The notes beneath the pieces are model-generated. The model was given only the letters and a program-made list of their open reading frames with translations. It was not told where the DNA came from and did no database searches. The translations under genes were made by a program, and so were the position numbers. Source: Candidimonas sp. SYP-B2681 (lineage in GTDB: Bacteria; Pseudomonadota; Gammaproteobacteria; Burkholderiales; Burkholderiaceae_B). From it: a DNA stretch of 64,000 bases. The stretch lies in contig NZ_RYDV01000004.1 of NCBI RefSeq assembly GCF_003971065.1, positions 307,422 to 371,421 of the forward strand, in the 5' to 3' direction. Of the stretch, positions 1-8,817 are shown piece by piece. How positions within the stretch are numbered: the first letter of the stretch is position 1; each line of letters opens with the position of its first letter.

Positions 1-57
1 CCCAAGGCCTGGCTCGCATCTACTTATGATGCAGTCTGCACAGGCCCCTAGGCAGCG

Positions 58-783
58 TCAAAGATTTTCCGCAACGCCAGGTATAGGAGCAGCCTGGTCC
101 TGAGCCGCAGGTACCCCAGGTGCATTAAAGATGCTGTCTAAGCGGATCCGATAGGCCGAAATAATATGTGCGCGAGCCGCCAATTCGGCCGCTTCCGGGT
201 CGCGCCGGGACAACGCATCGACGATTGCCTGGTGCTCGGCGCGAGAACTCTCGGCGCGTCCGGGGGCGGCCAAGGTAGTCCGACCCAACAGCATCATCGA
301 TTCTTGCAACGAATTCAGGGTCTTCAATAAATAACGGTTATGGGCGCAGCGATAAAGCGTGCCGTGAAATAGCCGGTTGTTCGCCGCCAGGTCTTCGGGC
401 TTGGTCAGCAGCGCATCGCGCTGATTGATCTCATTCAAAAAATCGATTTCAACATCCGACGCATGGCGCGCCGCCAGTCTGGCGGCCGTACCTTCAAGCA
501 CCTCGCGCATCGTGTAGAGCTCGCTGGTCATGGAATAGTCAAGCTCGGTCACCACCAGCCCGCGTGCTGAATCGTTCACAGCCAGGCCTTCGACCTGCAA
601 TCTGCTCAGCGCTTCACGTATGGGTGTTCGGCTCAGACCCATGGTTTCCGCCAGTTCAATTTCGCGCAAACGCGTGCCGGGCGCCAATCGTCCGGCCTCG
701 ATTCCATCGACAATGAATTGATAAGCCTGATCGCTGCGCGATACGCCTCGAAGGACTTGGGCTTCAGTGGTACCTGATGTCAT
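58..783 (-). CDS. GntR-family (FadR/FCD-type) transcriptional regulator
   Basis: DNA-binding repressor of about 241 residues. The N-terminal winged helix (around SDQAYQFIVDGIEAGRLAPG and LSRTPIREALSRL) is typical of GntR, and the rest is a helical FCD-like ligand domain with metal-binding-type His residues (LFHGTLY, AEHQAIVDAL). I chose the ATG at 783 (MTSGTT...). A GTG at 840 would add a hydrophobic stretch unlike the family. It diverges from tcuA, and a GTATAC-TTTT-GTATAC palindrome lies between them, so it probably controls itself and tcuAB. Classical TcuR of Salmonella is LysR-type, so this is a different regulator class. The family call is secure; the ligand is inferred from context. Confidence 0.88.
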   Translation of the reverse strand: MTSGTTEAQVLRGVSRSDQAYQFIVDGIEAGRLAPGTRLREIELAETMGLSRTPIREALSRLQVEGLAVNDSARGLVVTELDYSMTSELYTMREVLEGTAARLAARHASDVEIDFLNEINQRDALLTKPEDLAANNRLFHGTLYRCAHNRYLLKTLNSLQESMMLLGRTTLAAPGRAESSRAEHQAIVDALSRRDPEAAELAARAHIISAYRIRLDSIFNAPGVPAAQDQAAPIPGVAENL

Positions 784-890
784 GTGTGTTGCTGGCCTAA
801 AGAAAAGATATAGGGCGAAGCACCAAATGTAGCGCTTCACTATGGCCAGTATCCTCGATTAATCATTTTAACGCAGGATGAAATGCGATG

Positions 891-906
891 GTATACTTTT
901 GTATAC
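891..906. promoter_or_regulatory. Probable GntR operator, 16-bp palindrome
   Basis: GTATAC-TTTT-GTATAC is a perfect inverted repeat lying 51 bp before the GTG start of tcuA and 108 bp from the GntR gene start. FCD-type GntR proteins commonly bind GTATAC-like half sites. Binding by the neighbouring regulator is inferred. Confidence 0.6.
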
Positions 907-956
907 AGCAGCATTCATAAGCCCTTCCGGGCGTGTTGAAGAGAAAAGGAGCAAAC

Positions 957-2393
957 GTGGGGCAAGGTTCTCCGGTGTACGACGTACTGGTAATTGGCGG
1001 CGGCAATGCCGCTTTATGCGCCGCGTTGACGGCAAAAGAAGCAGGTGCAAGCGTATTGATGCTGGAATCCGCGCCACCCGAGTGGCGAGGGGGAAACTCC
1101 TCTCACACGCGAAATTTGCGCTGCATGCATGATGCACCTCAAGATGTCTTGGTAGACGCCTATTCCGAAGAAGAATATTGGCAAGATCTGCTTAAGGTCA
1201 CGGGCGGCATCACAAACGAAAAGCTGGCGCGCATGGTGATACGCGCAACATCGTCCTGTCGCGACTGGATGCGCAAGCACGGTGTCAATTTCCAAAATCC
1301 CTTATCAGGCACGCTACATGTCGCCAGAACGAATGCGTTCTTCATGGGCGGCGGAAAGGCGCTGGTCAACGCTTACTATCGCAGCGCCCAACAGCTCGGT
1401 GTCGAGATCCGCTATAACGCACCTGTGGACTCCATTGAACTGGTCGACGGCAAATTTGTCGCTGCCCGCATCGGTGGCGAGCGCATCGAGGCTCGCGCCT
1501 GCGTCATGGCCGCCGGCGGCTTCGAATCGAATCGCGAATGGTTGCGCGAGGCTTGGGGCCAGAACGAGCGCGGTGAATGGCCCGCCGACAACTTCCTGAT
1601 ACGCGGTACTAAATTCAATCGTGGCGTGCTTCTGCGCCATATGATCGATGCCGGTGCCGACGTAATCGGCGACCCTTCGCAGTCGCACTGCGTAGCGATC
1701 GACGCTCGCGCACCTTTATACGACGGCGGCATCTGTACTCGAATCGATTGCGTATCGCTCGGCATTGTCGTCAATAACACGGCCGAACGTTTCTATGACG
1801 AAGGCGAAGATTTCTGGCCGAAACGATACGCGATATGGGGCCGTTTAGTGGCGCATCAGCCAAACCAGATCGCCTATTCCATTATCGATGCCAAATCGGT
1901 GGGCAATTTCATGCCGCCAGTGTTTCCCGGGACGCAAGCCAATTCGCTGTCCGAACTGGCGTCCAAACTAGGTCTGGACGTCGATACCTTTACCCGCACG
2001 GTGAGCGAATATAACGCTGCCTGCCGCGTCGGGTCGTTTGATCACACCGTGCTGGACGATTGCCATACCGAAGGCCTTGATGTGCCCAAGACACACTGGG
2101 CCCGTCCGCTGGATACCGCGCCCTATTACGGCTATGCGCTACGACCCGGCATCACGTTTACGTATCTGGGCTTGAAGGTCAACGAAGATGCGGCGGTACA
2201 TTTCGACGGCGAGCCTAGCGAGAACCTGTTTGTGGCAGGGGAAATGATGGCCGGCAACGTGCTCGGCCAGGGCTACACCGCGGGTGTAGGGATGTCTATT
2301 GGAACCGTGTTTGGGCGTATCGCCGGCGATCGCGCCGCGGCGGCTGCCAAACAGCACAACATGCTTAAAGGAGGCAAGCGGGATGTCGCTTGA
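957..2393 (+). CDS. tcuA: FAD-dependent tricarballylate dehydrogenase TcuA
   Basis: Flavoprotein of 478 residues, expected to oxidise tricarballylate to cis-aconitate and pass electrons to TcuB. An N-terminal Rossmann motif ([19 protein letters not shown]) starts near residue 8, followed by the [10 protein letters not shown] segment typical of TcuA. The C-terminal FAD-binding part reads [19 protein letters not shown], as in the fumarate reductase/succinate dehydrogenase flavoprotein superfamily. The start is taken as GTG at 957 because AGGAG sits 6 bp upstream; another GTG at 933 lacks a ribosome site. The gene overlaps tcuB by 11 bp, indicating translational coupling. A related substrate such as another tricarboxylate cannot be excluded. 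Confidence 0.88.
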   Translation: MGQGSPVYDVLVIGGGNAALCAALTAKEAGASVLMLESAPPEWRGGNSSHTRNLRCMHDAPQDVLVDAYSEEEYWQDLLKVTGGITNEKLARMVIRATSSCRDWMRKHGVNFQNPLSGTLHVARTNAFFMGGGKALVNAYYRSAQQLGVEIRYNAPVDSIELVDGKFVAARIGGERIEARACVMAAGGFESNREWLREAWGQNERGEWPADNFLIRGTKFNRGVLLRHMIDAGADVIGDPSQSHCVAIDARAPLYDGGICTRIDCVSLGIVVNNTAERFYDEGEDFWPKRYAIWGRLVAHQPNQIAYSIIDAKSVGNFMPPVFPGTQANSLSELASKLGLDVDTFTRTVSEYNAACRVGSFDHTVLDDCHTEGLDVPKTHWARPLDTAPYYGYALRPGITFTYLGLKVNEDAAVHFDGEPSENLFVAGEMMAGNVLGQGYTAGVGMSIGTVFGRIAGDRAAAAAKQHNMLKGGKRDVA

Positions 2394-3606
2394 TAAATTA
2401 ATGAGCGAAGCCAAATCCTTGGCTTCTGGTCACATAACAGAATCCGCCGAGCTCGTGATGGGTGACGGCGCTGCTTGCGGTGGCGTATCGCCCGCGCTGG
2501 CGTTGCTCTCGGCCGATGAAGCCGAAGCGGCGCGCATCTTGCAGATCTGCAACGCTTGTCGCTATTGTGAAGGATTCTGTGCCGTATTCCCGGCGATGAC
2601 GCGGCGTCTGGAATTCGGCAAGGCCGACATCAACTATATGGCGAACTTGTGCCACAACTGTGGCGATTGTCTGCATGCCTGTCAGTATGCCGCGCCACAC
2701 GAATTTAATGTCAACGTTCCCAAAGTCATGGCGAAAGTGCGTGTACAAACTTACACCGACTACGCATGGCCGCCCACCTTGGGCGCGCTATACAAGCGTA
2801 ACGGCTTGGCCGTATCCCTCGCGATGGCAGCCGCAATCGCCCTCTTCTTGATTCTCGCCGTCGCCATGACGGGCAGCTTGCTGCACGAGCCGCTCGCGGG
2901 CGATTTCTATGCAATCTTTCCGCACAATATGCTGGTGCTTATGTTTGGCGCCGTCTTCGGATTTTCCGTCCTTGCGCTGGGAATCGGTGTTTCCGGCTTC
3001 TGGCGGCAGGTCTCGCCCGGAAAGGCATCGGGCCCAGCCGTCATAGAAACGACAAAAGACGTCCTGCGGCTGCGGTACCTGGATGGCGGTCATGGAAAGG
3101 GCTGCAATAACGAAGATGATGCCTTCACCCTGTGGCGGCGCCGGTTTCATCACTTCACGTTCTACGGATTCATGTTGTGCTTCGCTGCGACCAGCGTGGC
3201 AACGCTTTATCACTATCTGCTGGGATTGCCGGCGCCCTATGCCTGGACCAGCTTGCCGGTGATTCTGGGGACTCTGGGTGGGATCGGCCTACTGATAGGC
3301 CCGGCGGGCTTATTGTGGTTGAACTTCACTCGTCATCCCGAACATGGTGATGACGCGCAAAAGCCCATGGACCGAGGCTTTATCGTCCTGCTTTTCCTGA
3401 TCAGCCTAACGGGTCTGGCACTACTCGTTCTACGCGATACCCGCTATATGGGTCTGCTTCTGGCGCTTCATCTTGGTGTGGTGATGGCCCTGTTCCTGAC
3501 CATGCCCTACGGAAAATTTGCCCACGGCATATATCGCAGCGCCGCCTTGCTTAAATGGGCAATCGAAAAGCGGCAACCCCTAAAGGTGAAGTTGGGTTCC
3601 GACTAA
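2383..3606 (+). CDS. tcuB: TcuB/CitB-type iron-sulfur membrane electron carrier
   Basis: Partner of TcuA, 407 residues. It carries two CxxCxxCxxxC motifs (Cys56/59/62/66 and Cys90/93/96/100), each expected to hold a 4Fe-4S cluster. About six hydrophobic membrane segments follow between residues about 140 and 390, as expected for a protein that re-oxidises reduced FAD in TcuA and feeds electrons to the quinone pool. The ATG at 2383 has GGAGG 8 bp upstream, inside the end of tcuA. The open frame extends further 5' but that part overlaps tcuA and has no family likeness. The family assignment is firm; membership of a tricarballylate pathway follows from the pairing with tcuA. Confidence 0.87.
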   Translation: MSLDKLMSEAKSLASGHITESAELVMGDGAACGGVSPALALLSADEAEAARILQICNACRYCEGFCAVFPAMTRRLEFGKADINYMANLCHNCGDCLHACQYAAPHEFNVNVPKVMAKVRVQTYTDYAWPPTLGALYKRNGLAVSLAMAAAIALFLILAVAMTGSLLHEPLAGDFYAIFPHNMLVLMFGAVFGFSVLALGIGVSGFWRQVSPGKASGPAVIETTKDVLRLRYLDGGHGKGCNNEDDAFTLWRRRFHHFTFYGFMLCFAATSVATLYHYLLGLPAPYAWTSLPVILGTLGGIGLLIGPAGLLWLNFTRHPEHGDDAQKPMDRGFIVLLFLISLTGLALLVLRDTRYMGLLLALHLGVVMALFLTMPYGKFAHGIYRSAALLKWAIEKRQPLKVKLGSD

Positions 3607-3646
3607 AAGCGTCAAGCTTTCAGTTCTAAAAATCCTCAAGCGTCTC

Positions 3647-3674
3647 GGAGCCAGCAATAGCTGGCTCCTTTTTT
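3647..3674 (+). terminator. Rho-independent terminator after tcuAB
   Basis: A 9-bp stem GGAGCCAGC / GCTGGCTCC with an AATA loop is followed by six T. It lies 40 bp after the tcuB stop. The rest of 3607-4013 has no convincing gene. Confidence 0.9.
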
Positions 3675-3814
3675 ATGCACGGCGGCGCAACCAGAGATAT
3701 CCGATCTCAATGGTGCCGGCATGCAGCGCATGCACCCTTTCCCTTGTCCGCCACCCTCGCGCGACTTTCGACATTCGAAAGAACGGAACCCTACTTTACC
3801 CTCCGGCATCAAAT

Positions 3815-3824
3815 GAAACGTTTC
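3815..3824. promoter_or_regulatory. LacI-type operator candidate upstream of the aldehyde dehydrogenase
   Basis: GAAACGTTTC is a perfect palindrome with the central CG typical of LacI/GalR operators. It is extended by CAAAT on the left and ATTTG on the right, offset by one base. It lies about 190 bp before the dehydrogenase start, and the cluster ends with a LacI-family gene at 8818, the probable ligand of this site (inference). Confidence 0.5.
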
Positions 3825-4013
3825 CATTTGCGTGTAAATTTAGGGATATATTGACGGGGGAGATATGCAACATTCCGTTGAACCACAACCGCAAAAAGTA
3901 AGCCTACGGGATTGCGGCTGGCAGAACAGCTAGGTATACTGCCACCTTTGGGCCTAAACGCCACTCTGAAGCCACCTCAGTTTACTCAAAGATTTATCGG
4001 AGCTATTTCTCGC

Positions 4014-5462
4014 ATGACAAAAATAACGTTTCATAATGAATGGATGGCACCTGACGGGTGTCTGATCAATGGGGAATGGATTCAATCATCCGAACAATTT
4101 GCGGTTCTTGATAAATTCTCTGGTGAAAAAGTGGCTGATGTGGCAGCAGCCGATCGAAAAATGGTTACCACGGCCGTTCAGATTGCGAAAGCTGCCGTAG
4201 ACCGTGGAGCGCCCCCGCCCCATGAACGAGGGGTCGTGCTGCGCGAGGCCGGCCGTCTGCTTGAACAACACCGCGCTCGCTTCGTAGGGGCAATGGTCGC
4301 CGAAGCCGGATTCGTGACGTCAGATGCCAACGGAGAACTGGATCGCGCCATCATCACCTTGAATCTATCGGCCGAAGAAGCCACTCGCTTGACCGGCGAC
4401 ATCGTGCCCTTCGCCGCGAGTCCCGGAGCGCACAATCGGATTGGTTTCACGATGCGCTTTCCCATCGGCGTCGTGTGCGCGATAACGCCCTTTAACTCGC
4501 CTTTGAATACCGTTCTGCATAAAGTGGCACCCGCCTATGCGGCAGGTAACTCCGTCGTGCTCAAGCCCTCGGCCTACACGCCGCTGACCTCAGCGCTATT
4601 GGCCGAAGTGTTGCTCGAGGCCGGAATGCCCCCTGCCTTTTTAGCTGTGCTGCAGGGCGAAGGCGACACAGTAGGTGCGTGGTTGCTCGAAGAGCAGGAC
4701 GTCGCGTTTTACACCTTTACCGGCAGTACTCGGGTCGGACGCATCATTCAGCAGTCCGCCGGTTTGCGCCGTACACAAATGGAACTGGGCAGCATTGCAA
4801 GCACGATTGTGTGTGCCGATACGGATCTGGATCGCGCCATTCCAAAAATTGCGAACGCAACATTCCGAAAAGCCGGTCAGGTGTGTACTTCGGTCCAGCG
4901 CCTGTATGTCGAACGCAGTATTGCCGAGGAAGTTGCTGCACGTCTGGTCGAATTCGCAGGCACTCTGACCGCAGGCGAACCGCGCGATCCCGCCTCTCGG
5001 ATCGGTCCATTGATCACTGAAGCGGCCGCCATCCGCGCCGAGAGCTGGGTACAAGAAGCTCGCGCTCAGGGCGCCCGGGTGTTGTGTGGCGGCCAGCGCA
5101 ACAAATCGGTTCTGACGCCTGCTGTATTGGTTGATGTGCCCGATGAAGGCAGCGCCTGGTGCAAGGAAGCCTTTGCGCCGTTGGTGTCGATCCGTCCGTT
5201 CGATAATTTCGACGAGGCGATCGCCGGAGCCAACTCGACACCGTTCGGACTCTCTGCGGGCGTGTTCAGCCAAAATATCGACCGTTGCCTGAAAGCCGCC
5301 CGCAGTCTGCGCTTCGGGACGATACAAATCAATGAAACCTCAAGCGCGCGATCCGACGTTATGCCGTTTGGTGGAGTCAAAGACAGCGGCTTCGGCAAAG
5401 AAGGCCCATGGCATGCCATGCGGGAAATGACCGAAGAACGGCTGATTACTTTCAACCCTTAA
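4014..5462 (+). CDS. NAD(P)-dependent aldehyde dehydrogenase family protein
   Basis: Soluble aldehyde dehydrogenase of 482 residues, oxidising an unidentified aldehyde to its acid. All family landmarks are present: Asn161 (ITPFNSP), Lys184 (VVLKPSAYTP), the FTGSTRVG cofactor turn at 235-242, the general base Glu257 (MELGS) and the nucleophile Cys291 (GQVCTS). The motif around Glu257 reads ELGSIAS rather than the usual ELGGK/N. The start at 4014 has GGAG 11 bp upstream; an in-frame start at 3912 adds 34 residues with no family likeness. It heads a module with two Bug proteins, an iron alcohol dehydrogenase and a LacI regulator, suggesting an alcohol-aldehyde-acid route for a hydroxylated substrate. 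Confidence 0.88.
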   Translation: MTKITFHNEWMAPDGCLINGEWIQSSEQFAVLDKFSGEKVADVAAADRKMVTTAVQIAKAAVDRGAPPPHERGVVLREAGRLLEQHRARFVGAMVAEAGFVTSDANGELDRAIITLNLSAEEATRLTGDIVPFAASPGAHNRIGFTMRFPIGVVCAITPFNSPLNTVLHKVAPAYAAGNSVVLKPSAYTPLTSALLAEVLLEAGMPPAFLAVLQGEGDTVGAWLLEEQDVAFYTFTGSTRVGRIIQQSAGLRRTQMELGSIASTIVCADTDLDRAIPKIANATFRKAGQVCTSVQRLYVERSIAEEVAARLVEFAGTLTAGEPRDPASRIGPLITEAAAIRAESWVQEARAQGARVLCGGQRNKSVLTPAVLVDVPDEGSAWCKEAFAPLVSIRPFDNFDEAIAGANSTPFGLSAGVFSQNIDRCLKAARSLRFGTIQINETSSARSDVMPFGGVKDSGFGKEGPWHAMREMTEERLITFNP

Positions 5463-5478
5463 TTTCTAACAACAATAC

Positions 5479-5505
5479 GGGCTCTGAACGTTATGTTCCG
5501 AGTCC
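5479..5505 (+). promoter_or_regulatory. Intergenic stem-loop before the first Bug gene
   Basis: GGGCTC-T-GAAC / GTTC-C-GAGTCC with a GTTAT loop sits between the dehydrogenase stop and the Bug ribosome site. No T-tract follows, so it is not a standard terminator. It may stabilise or separate the transcript for a highly expressed binding protein (inference). Confidence 0.4.
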
Positions 5506-5521
5506 AATCAGGAGACAAAAT

Positions 5522-6514
5522 TTGTTCACATCCAATTTGCGGCGCGTCGCCATGCTGGCAGGCATCTGCATGTTCGGTTCGATAGTCGGCACGTCCGCCG
5601 CGGCCGCCTACCCCGACCGCGCACTAACCATGATCGTACCGTTTGCCGCCGGCGGACCAACTGATGTGTTGGCCCGTGTTATTGCCGACGGCATGTCGCG
5701 CGAGCTTGGCCAAACGGTCATTGTCGAAAATGCGCCCGGAGCCGGTGGCACCGTGGGATCGTCGCGCGCAGCCCGTGCACCAGGCGATGGCTACACTTTA
5801 CTTATCGGCAACGTTGGCACGCTCGCCGCCAATGTTTCCTTATATAAGAAACTCCCATTTGACGTCCTTCGGGACTTCACGCCTATCGGCTCGGTAGGGG
5901 ATGCGCCGCAAATAGTCAGTGCTCGCCCAGATCTCTCCGCCAACGGTCTGGATGAATTCGCCACGTACCTGAAGACTCATTCCGCGCAAATGAACGCAGG
6001 GTCTGCGGGCGTGGGCTCAGGCTCATTCCTAGGCGCACTGATATTGAATTCGGCCCTGGGCGAGAAGGTCGAGATCGTTAACTATCGCGGCGCCGGTCAG
6101 GCACTGACCGACGTCATGGCCGGCCATATCGACTACATGGTCGACAGCAGCACGACGTCCGTTTCCGCCATTCAAGCTGGCAAGGCCCGCGGTATTGCTG
6201 TGCTACGGGCAACGCGTATCAAGGCCCTGCCCGATGTGCCGGCAGCCGGCGAGTCTAGCTATTCCAATCTGCACTACGACATCTGGAATATGGTGCTCGC
6301 GCCCAGTGCAACGCCTAAGGACAAGGTCGCAAGGCTGGGTCAAGCCTTGCAATCCGCTCTGCGTGATCCGGCCGTCGCAGAACGGCTTGCCGCGTCGGGT
6401 ATCGAAATGCCCGCGACAGATCATCAGACTCCGGACGGCGCAGCCAAGTTACTGCAGGACGAAATTGAGCGCTGGCGCCCGCTGGTAAGCGGCTTGAACA
6501 TCGCGCTGGATTGA
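5522..6514 (+). CDS. Bug-family (TTT) periplasmic substrate-binding protein
   Basis: Periplasmic carboxylate-binding protein of 330 residues. After a signal peptide (NLRRVAMLAGICMFGSIVG, cleavage near AAA-YPDRA) comes the Bug signature YPDRALTMIVPFAAGGPTDVLAR, followed by GQTVIVENAPGAGG and the internal DVMAGHIDYMVDS loop. The TTG at 5522 is preferred because GGAG lies 7 bp upstream and it leaves a compact signal peptide; the frame is open further 5', into the dehydrogenase gene. No TctA/TctB membrane components occur in the window, so the protein is an orphan binding protein here. It is followed by a second, distinct Bug gene. Confidence 0.87.
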   Translation: MFTSNLRRVAMLAGICMFGSIVGTSAAAAYPDRALTMIVPFAAGGPTDVLARVIADGMSRELGQTVIVENAPGAGGTVGSSRAARAPGDGYTLLIGNVGTLAANVSLYKKLPFDVLRDFTPIGSVGDAPQIVSARPDLSANGLDEFATYLKTHSAQMNAGSAGVGSGSFLGALILNSALGEKVEIVNYRGAGQALTDVMAGHIDYMVDSSTTSVSAIQAGKARGIAVLRATRIKALPDVPAAGESSYSNLHYDIWNMVLAPSATPKDKVARLGQALQSALRDPAVAERLAASGIEMPATDHQTPDGAAKLLQDEIERWRPLVSGLNIALD

Positions 6515-6589
6515 CCACTGAACCACCCGAATTCCGGGCAAATCAAACTACCTAACTCGTCAGAAAACCAGAAAAAGGAAATACCAGAG

Positions 6590-7561
6590 ATGTTGACACT
6601 CATGAAACTAGGAGCCGGCGTGCTGGCTGTATTGGGCCTCGCAGGGCAGCCAGCATTGGCGGCCGAATGGCCCTCCAAGCCCATCACATTAGTGGCTCCG
6701 TTTACTCCTGGCGGCACCACCGATCTCGTGGCACGCGCGGTGGCTCATCAACTGCAAAACGAGTTGGGCCAGCCTGTGGTTGTCGAAAACAAGCCTGGCG
6801 CCGGTGGCACCTTGGGCGCAGCCTATGTGGCACGATCCGCCGCTGACGGGTACACGCTATTGCTCGCCAATGTCGGCCATGCCGCGGCAGCCGCACTATA
6901 CAAAGGCCTAAGCTACAACTTCCAGAATGACCTCGACTCGATTACCAGCGTAGCCCATGTACCGAATGTCCTTATCGTCAATAAATCGCTCCCGGTAAAT
7001 TCGGTCGCCGAGCTGCTCGAATACATCAAGCAACGGCCTGGTGAGGTCAATTACGGCTCTGCTGGTATCGGAAGCACACAACACTTGTCCGGCGAGTTGC
7101 TGAAATCGTCGGCGAAAATCGATGCTGAACACATACCCTACAAGGGTGCGTCGCCCATGATGAGCGACTTGATCGGCGGGCGTCTGGCGTTTGCCCTGGA
7201 TTCCGCCGGATCGGCCGCTGCCCAGATGGCCGGCGGCAACGTCAAGGCATTGGGCGTGACCACGCTCAAGCGCGCATCAGCGTTCCCCGATTTGCCTACA
7301 CTTGACGAAGCCGGCGTACCTGGCTATGCCATGACTACCTGGTATAGCCTTGCCGGGCCTAAGGGTCTGCCGCCAGAAGTGGAAGCAAAAATACACGCAG
7401 CGGTGGTCAACAGCATGAAGAACCCTGCCATGCAGAAAATACTCGCAGGCATGGCAGCAGAACCCGGTGGCACTCCGCCAGCCGAATTCAAAAAGTTCGT
7501 CGCTGAAGAAAGCACTCGTTGGACTGATCTGGTTTCAAGCTCGGCCATAGCCCAAAACTGA
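6590..7561 (+). CDS. Bug-family (TTT) periplasmic substrate-binding protein
   Basis: Second Bug protein of the module, 323 residues, with signal peptide MLTLMKLGAGVLAVLGLAGQ (cleavage near ALA-AEWPSKP). It shows the family signature WPSKPITLVAPFTPGGTTDLVAR, GQPVVVENKPGAGGTLG and the MMSDLIGGRLAFALDS segment. AAGGAA lies about 11 bp upstream of the ATG. It differs enough from the preceding Bug that the pair probably recognises different ligands or is an old duplication. It lies 23 bp before the iron alcohol dehydrogenase, so the genes are likely cotranscribed. Confidence 0.88.
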   Translation: MLTLMKLGAGVLAVLGLAGQPALAAEWPSKPITLVAPFTPGGTTDLVARAVAHQLQNELGQPVVVENKPGAGGTLGAAYVARSAADGYTLLLANVGHAAAAALYKGLSYNFQNDLDSITSVAHVPNVLIVNKSLPVNSVAELLEYIKQRPGEVNYGSAGIGSTQHLSGELLKSSAKIDAEHIPYKGASPMMSDLIGGRLAFALDSAGSAAAQMAGGNVKALGVTTLKRASAFPDLPTLDEAGVPGYAMTTWYSLAGPKGLPPEVEAKIHAAVVNSMKNPAMQKILAGMAAEPGGTPPAEFKKFVAEESTRWTDLVSSSAIAQN

Positions 7562-7584
7562 CACTCCAGCCCGCGAGAACCCCC

Positions 7585-8748
7585 ATGCAACTTACCGACG
7601 TCACCACTTTCTTCTGTCCGACCCGTATCTATATGGGTATCGGCGCCCATGAAAAAATTGCCGATGCGATACGCCAGTATCGGTGCGAACGGATCTTCAT
7701 CGTCCTCGATGCGGCATTAGAAGGAAGTGATTTTTACGCCCGCGTCAAAGCGGTTCTGCTAAACCACAACGTAACGATCAGCACCTATACCGAGATCGAG
7801 CCCGATCCAAGCGCCCACACCGTGGAAAAGGCGTTCGCCGTATGCCAGGCCAGTAAGGCCACCGTGATACTGGCCATCGGCGGCGGCAGCGCCATGGACG
7901 TGGCAAAAGCAGTGGGCATTCTCGCGACAAACGGCGGGCGCATTCATGACTACGAGGGAATCGAGAAGTTTACGACTCCGCCTCTACCATTGATCGCCAT
8001 CCCTACAACCGCTGGAACCGGCTCCGAAGTTTCAGGCTCTTGTGTCATTACCGATACCGAAAAAAACCTGAAAATGTCGATCCGGCATGCAGCGCTTAAT
8101 CCAGCTGACATCGCCATTCTGGATCCCCTGGCACTGCGCACCGTTCCGGCACATGTTGCAGCCCACTCGGGCATGGATGCGTTTGTGCACGCATTCGAGT
8201 CCTATATTTCCCGACAGTCCAACCTGATCACCGACGCCATCAATTTGCAAGCCATAGAACTGATCGCAGCCAATATTCGGCAATTCGTGGCGAATCGCGA
8301 CAATCTGGAAGCCGGCCTGAATATGCTTTGCGGCTCGGCACTGGCTGGCATCACCTTTGGCCAGACGGGCCTGGGCAATGTTCACTGCATGGCGCGTTTT
8401 GTGGGGGCTTACTTTCATTTGTCGCACGGCTTATCCAACGCGGTTTGCCTGCCACATGTGGCGGCTTTTAACTTGCCAGCGAATCCCGCCAAGTTTGCAC
8501 GGGTCGCACAAGCCATGGGCCAGCACGTGCAAGGCATGCCGACACTCGATGCTGCCCATAGCAGCATAGCCGCCATCAAGGCGCTGTGCACCGATCTGGA
8601 AATTCCTGGCCAACTTAGGGACGTGGGCGTCGACCCAGCCAAGTTCGAGGAAATGGCTGCACTGTGCACACAAGCCAACTACAATCGGTGGAATCCCCGG
8701 CACACCACCACTCGCGACTTCCTGGCGCTCTTTCAAAAAGCTTTTTGA
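7585..8748 (+). CDS. Iron-containing (group III) alcohol dehydrogenase
   Basis: NAD(P)-dependent alcohol dehydrogenase of 387 residues. It has the nucleotide motif GGGSAMDVAK at 99-108 and PTTAGTGSEV at 140-149. The four expected metal ligands are Asp198, His202, His267 and His281, by position against FucO-type enzymes. Arg271 occupies the place where FucO-type enzymes have a catalytic His (HxxxH reads HCMAR here), which may alter proton relay or substrate range. It sits between two Bug genes and a LacI regulator, and with the upstream aldehyde dehydrogenase could oxidise a primary alcohol to its acid. Confidence 0.87.
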   Translation: MQLTDVTTFFCPTRIYMGIGAHEKIADAIRQYRCERIFIVLDAALEGSDFYARVKAVLLNHNVTISTYTEIEPDPSAHTVEKAFAVCQASKATVILAIGGGSAMDVAKAVGILATNGGRIHDYEGIEKFTTPPLPLIAIPTTAGTGSEVSGSCVITDTEKNLKMSIRHAALNPADIAILDPLALRTVPAHVAAHSGMDAFVHAFESYISRQSNLITDAINLQAIELIAANIRQFVANRDNLEAGLNMLCGSALAGITFGQTGLGNVHCMARFVGAYFHLSHGLSNAVCLPHVAAFNLPANPAKFARVAQAMGQHVQGMPTLDAAHSSIAAIKALCTDLEIPGQLRDVGVDPAKFEEMAALCTQANYNRWNPRHTTTRDFLALFQKAF

Positions 8749-8817
8749 TATTCAGGCGGCCGATCTCCGCAAGTAGCAAAGTGTGGATCGGCCCTTAGAC
8801 GATAAAAAAGCGAATAC

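Noticed and set aside
4641..5327. Minus-strand open frame of 228 codons
   Set aside because: Antisense shadow of the aldehyde dehydrogenase gene, which has all catalytic residues.
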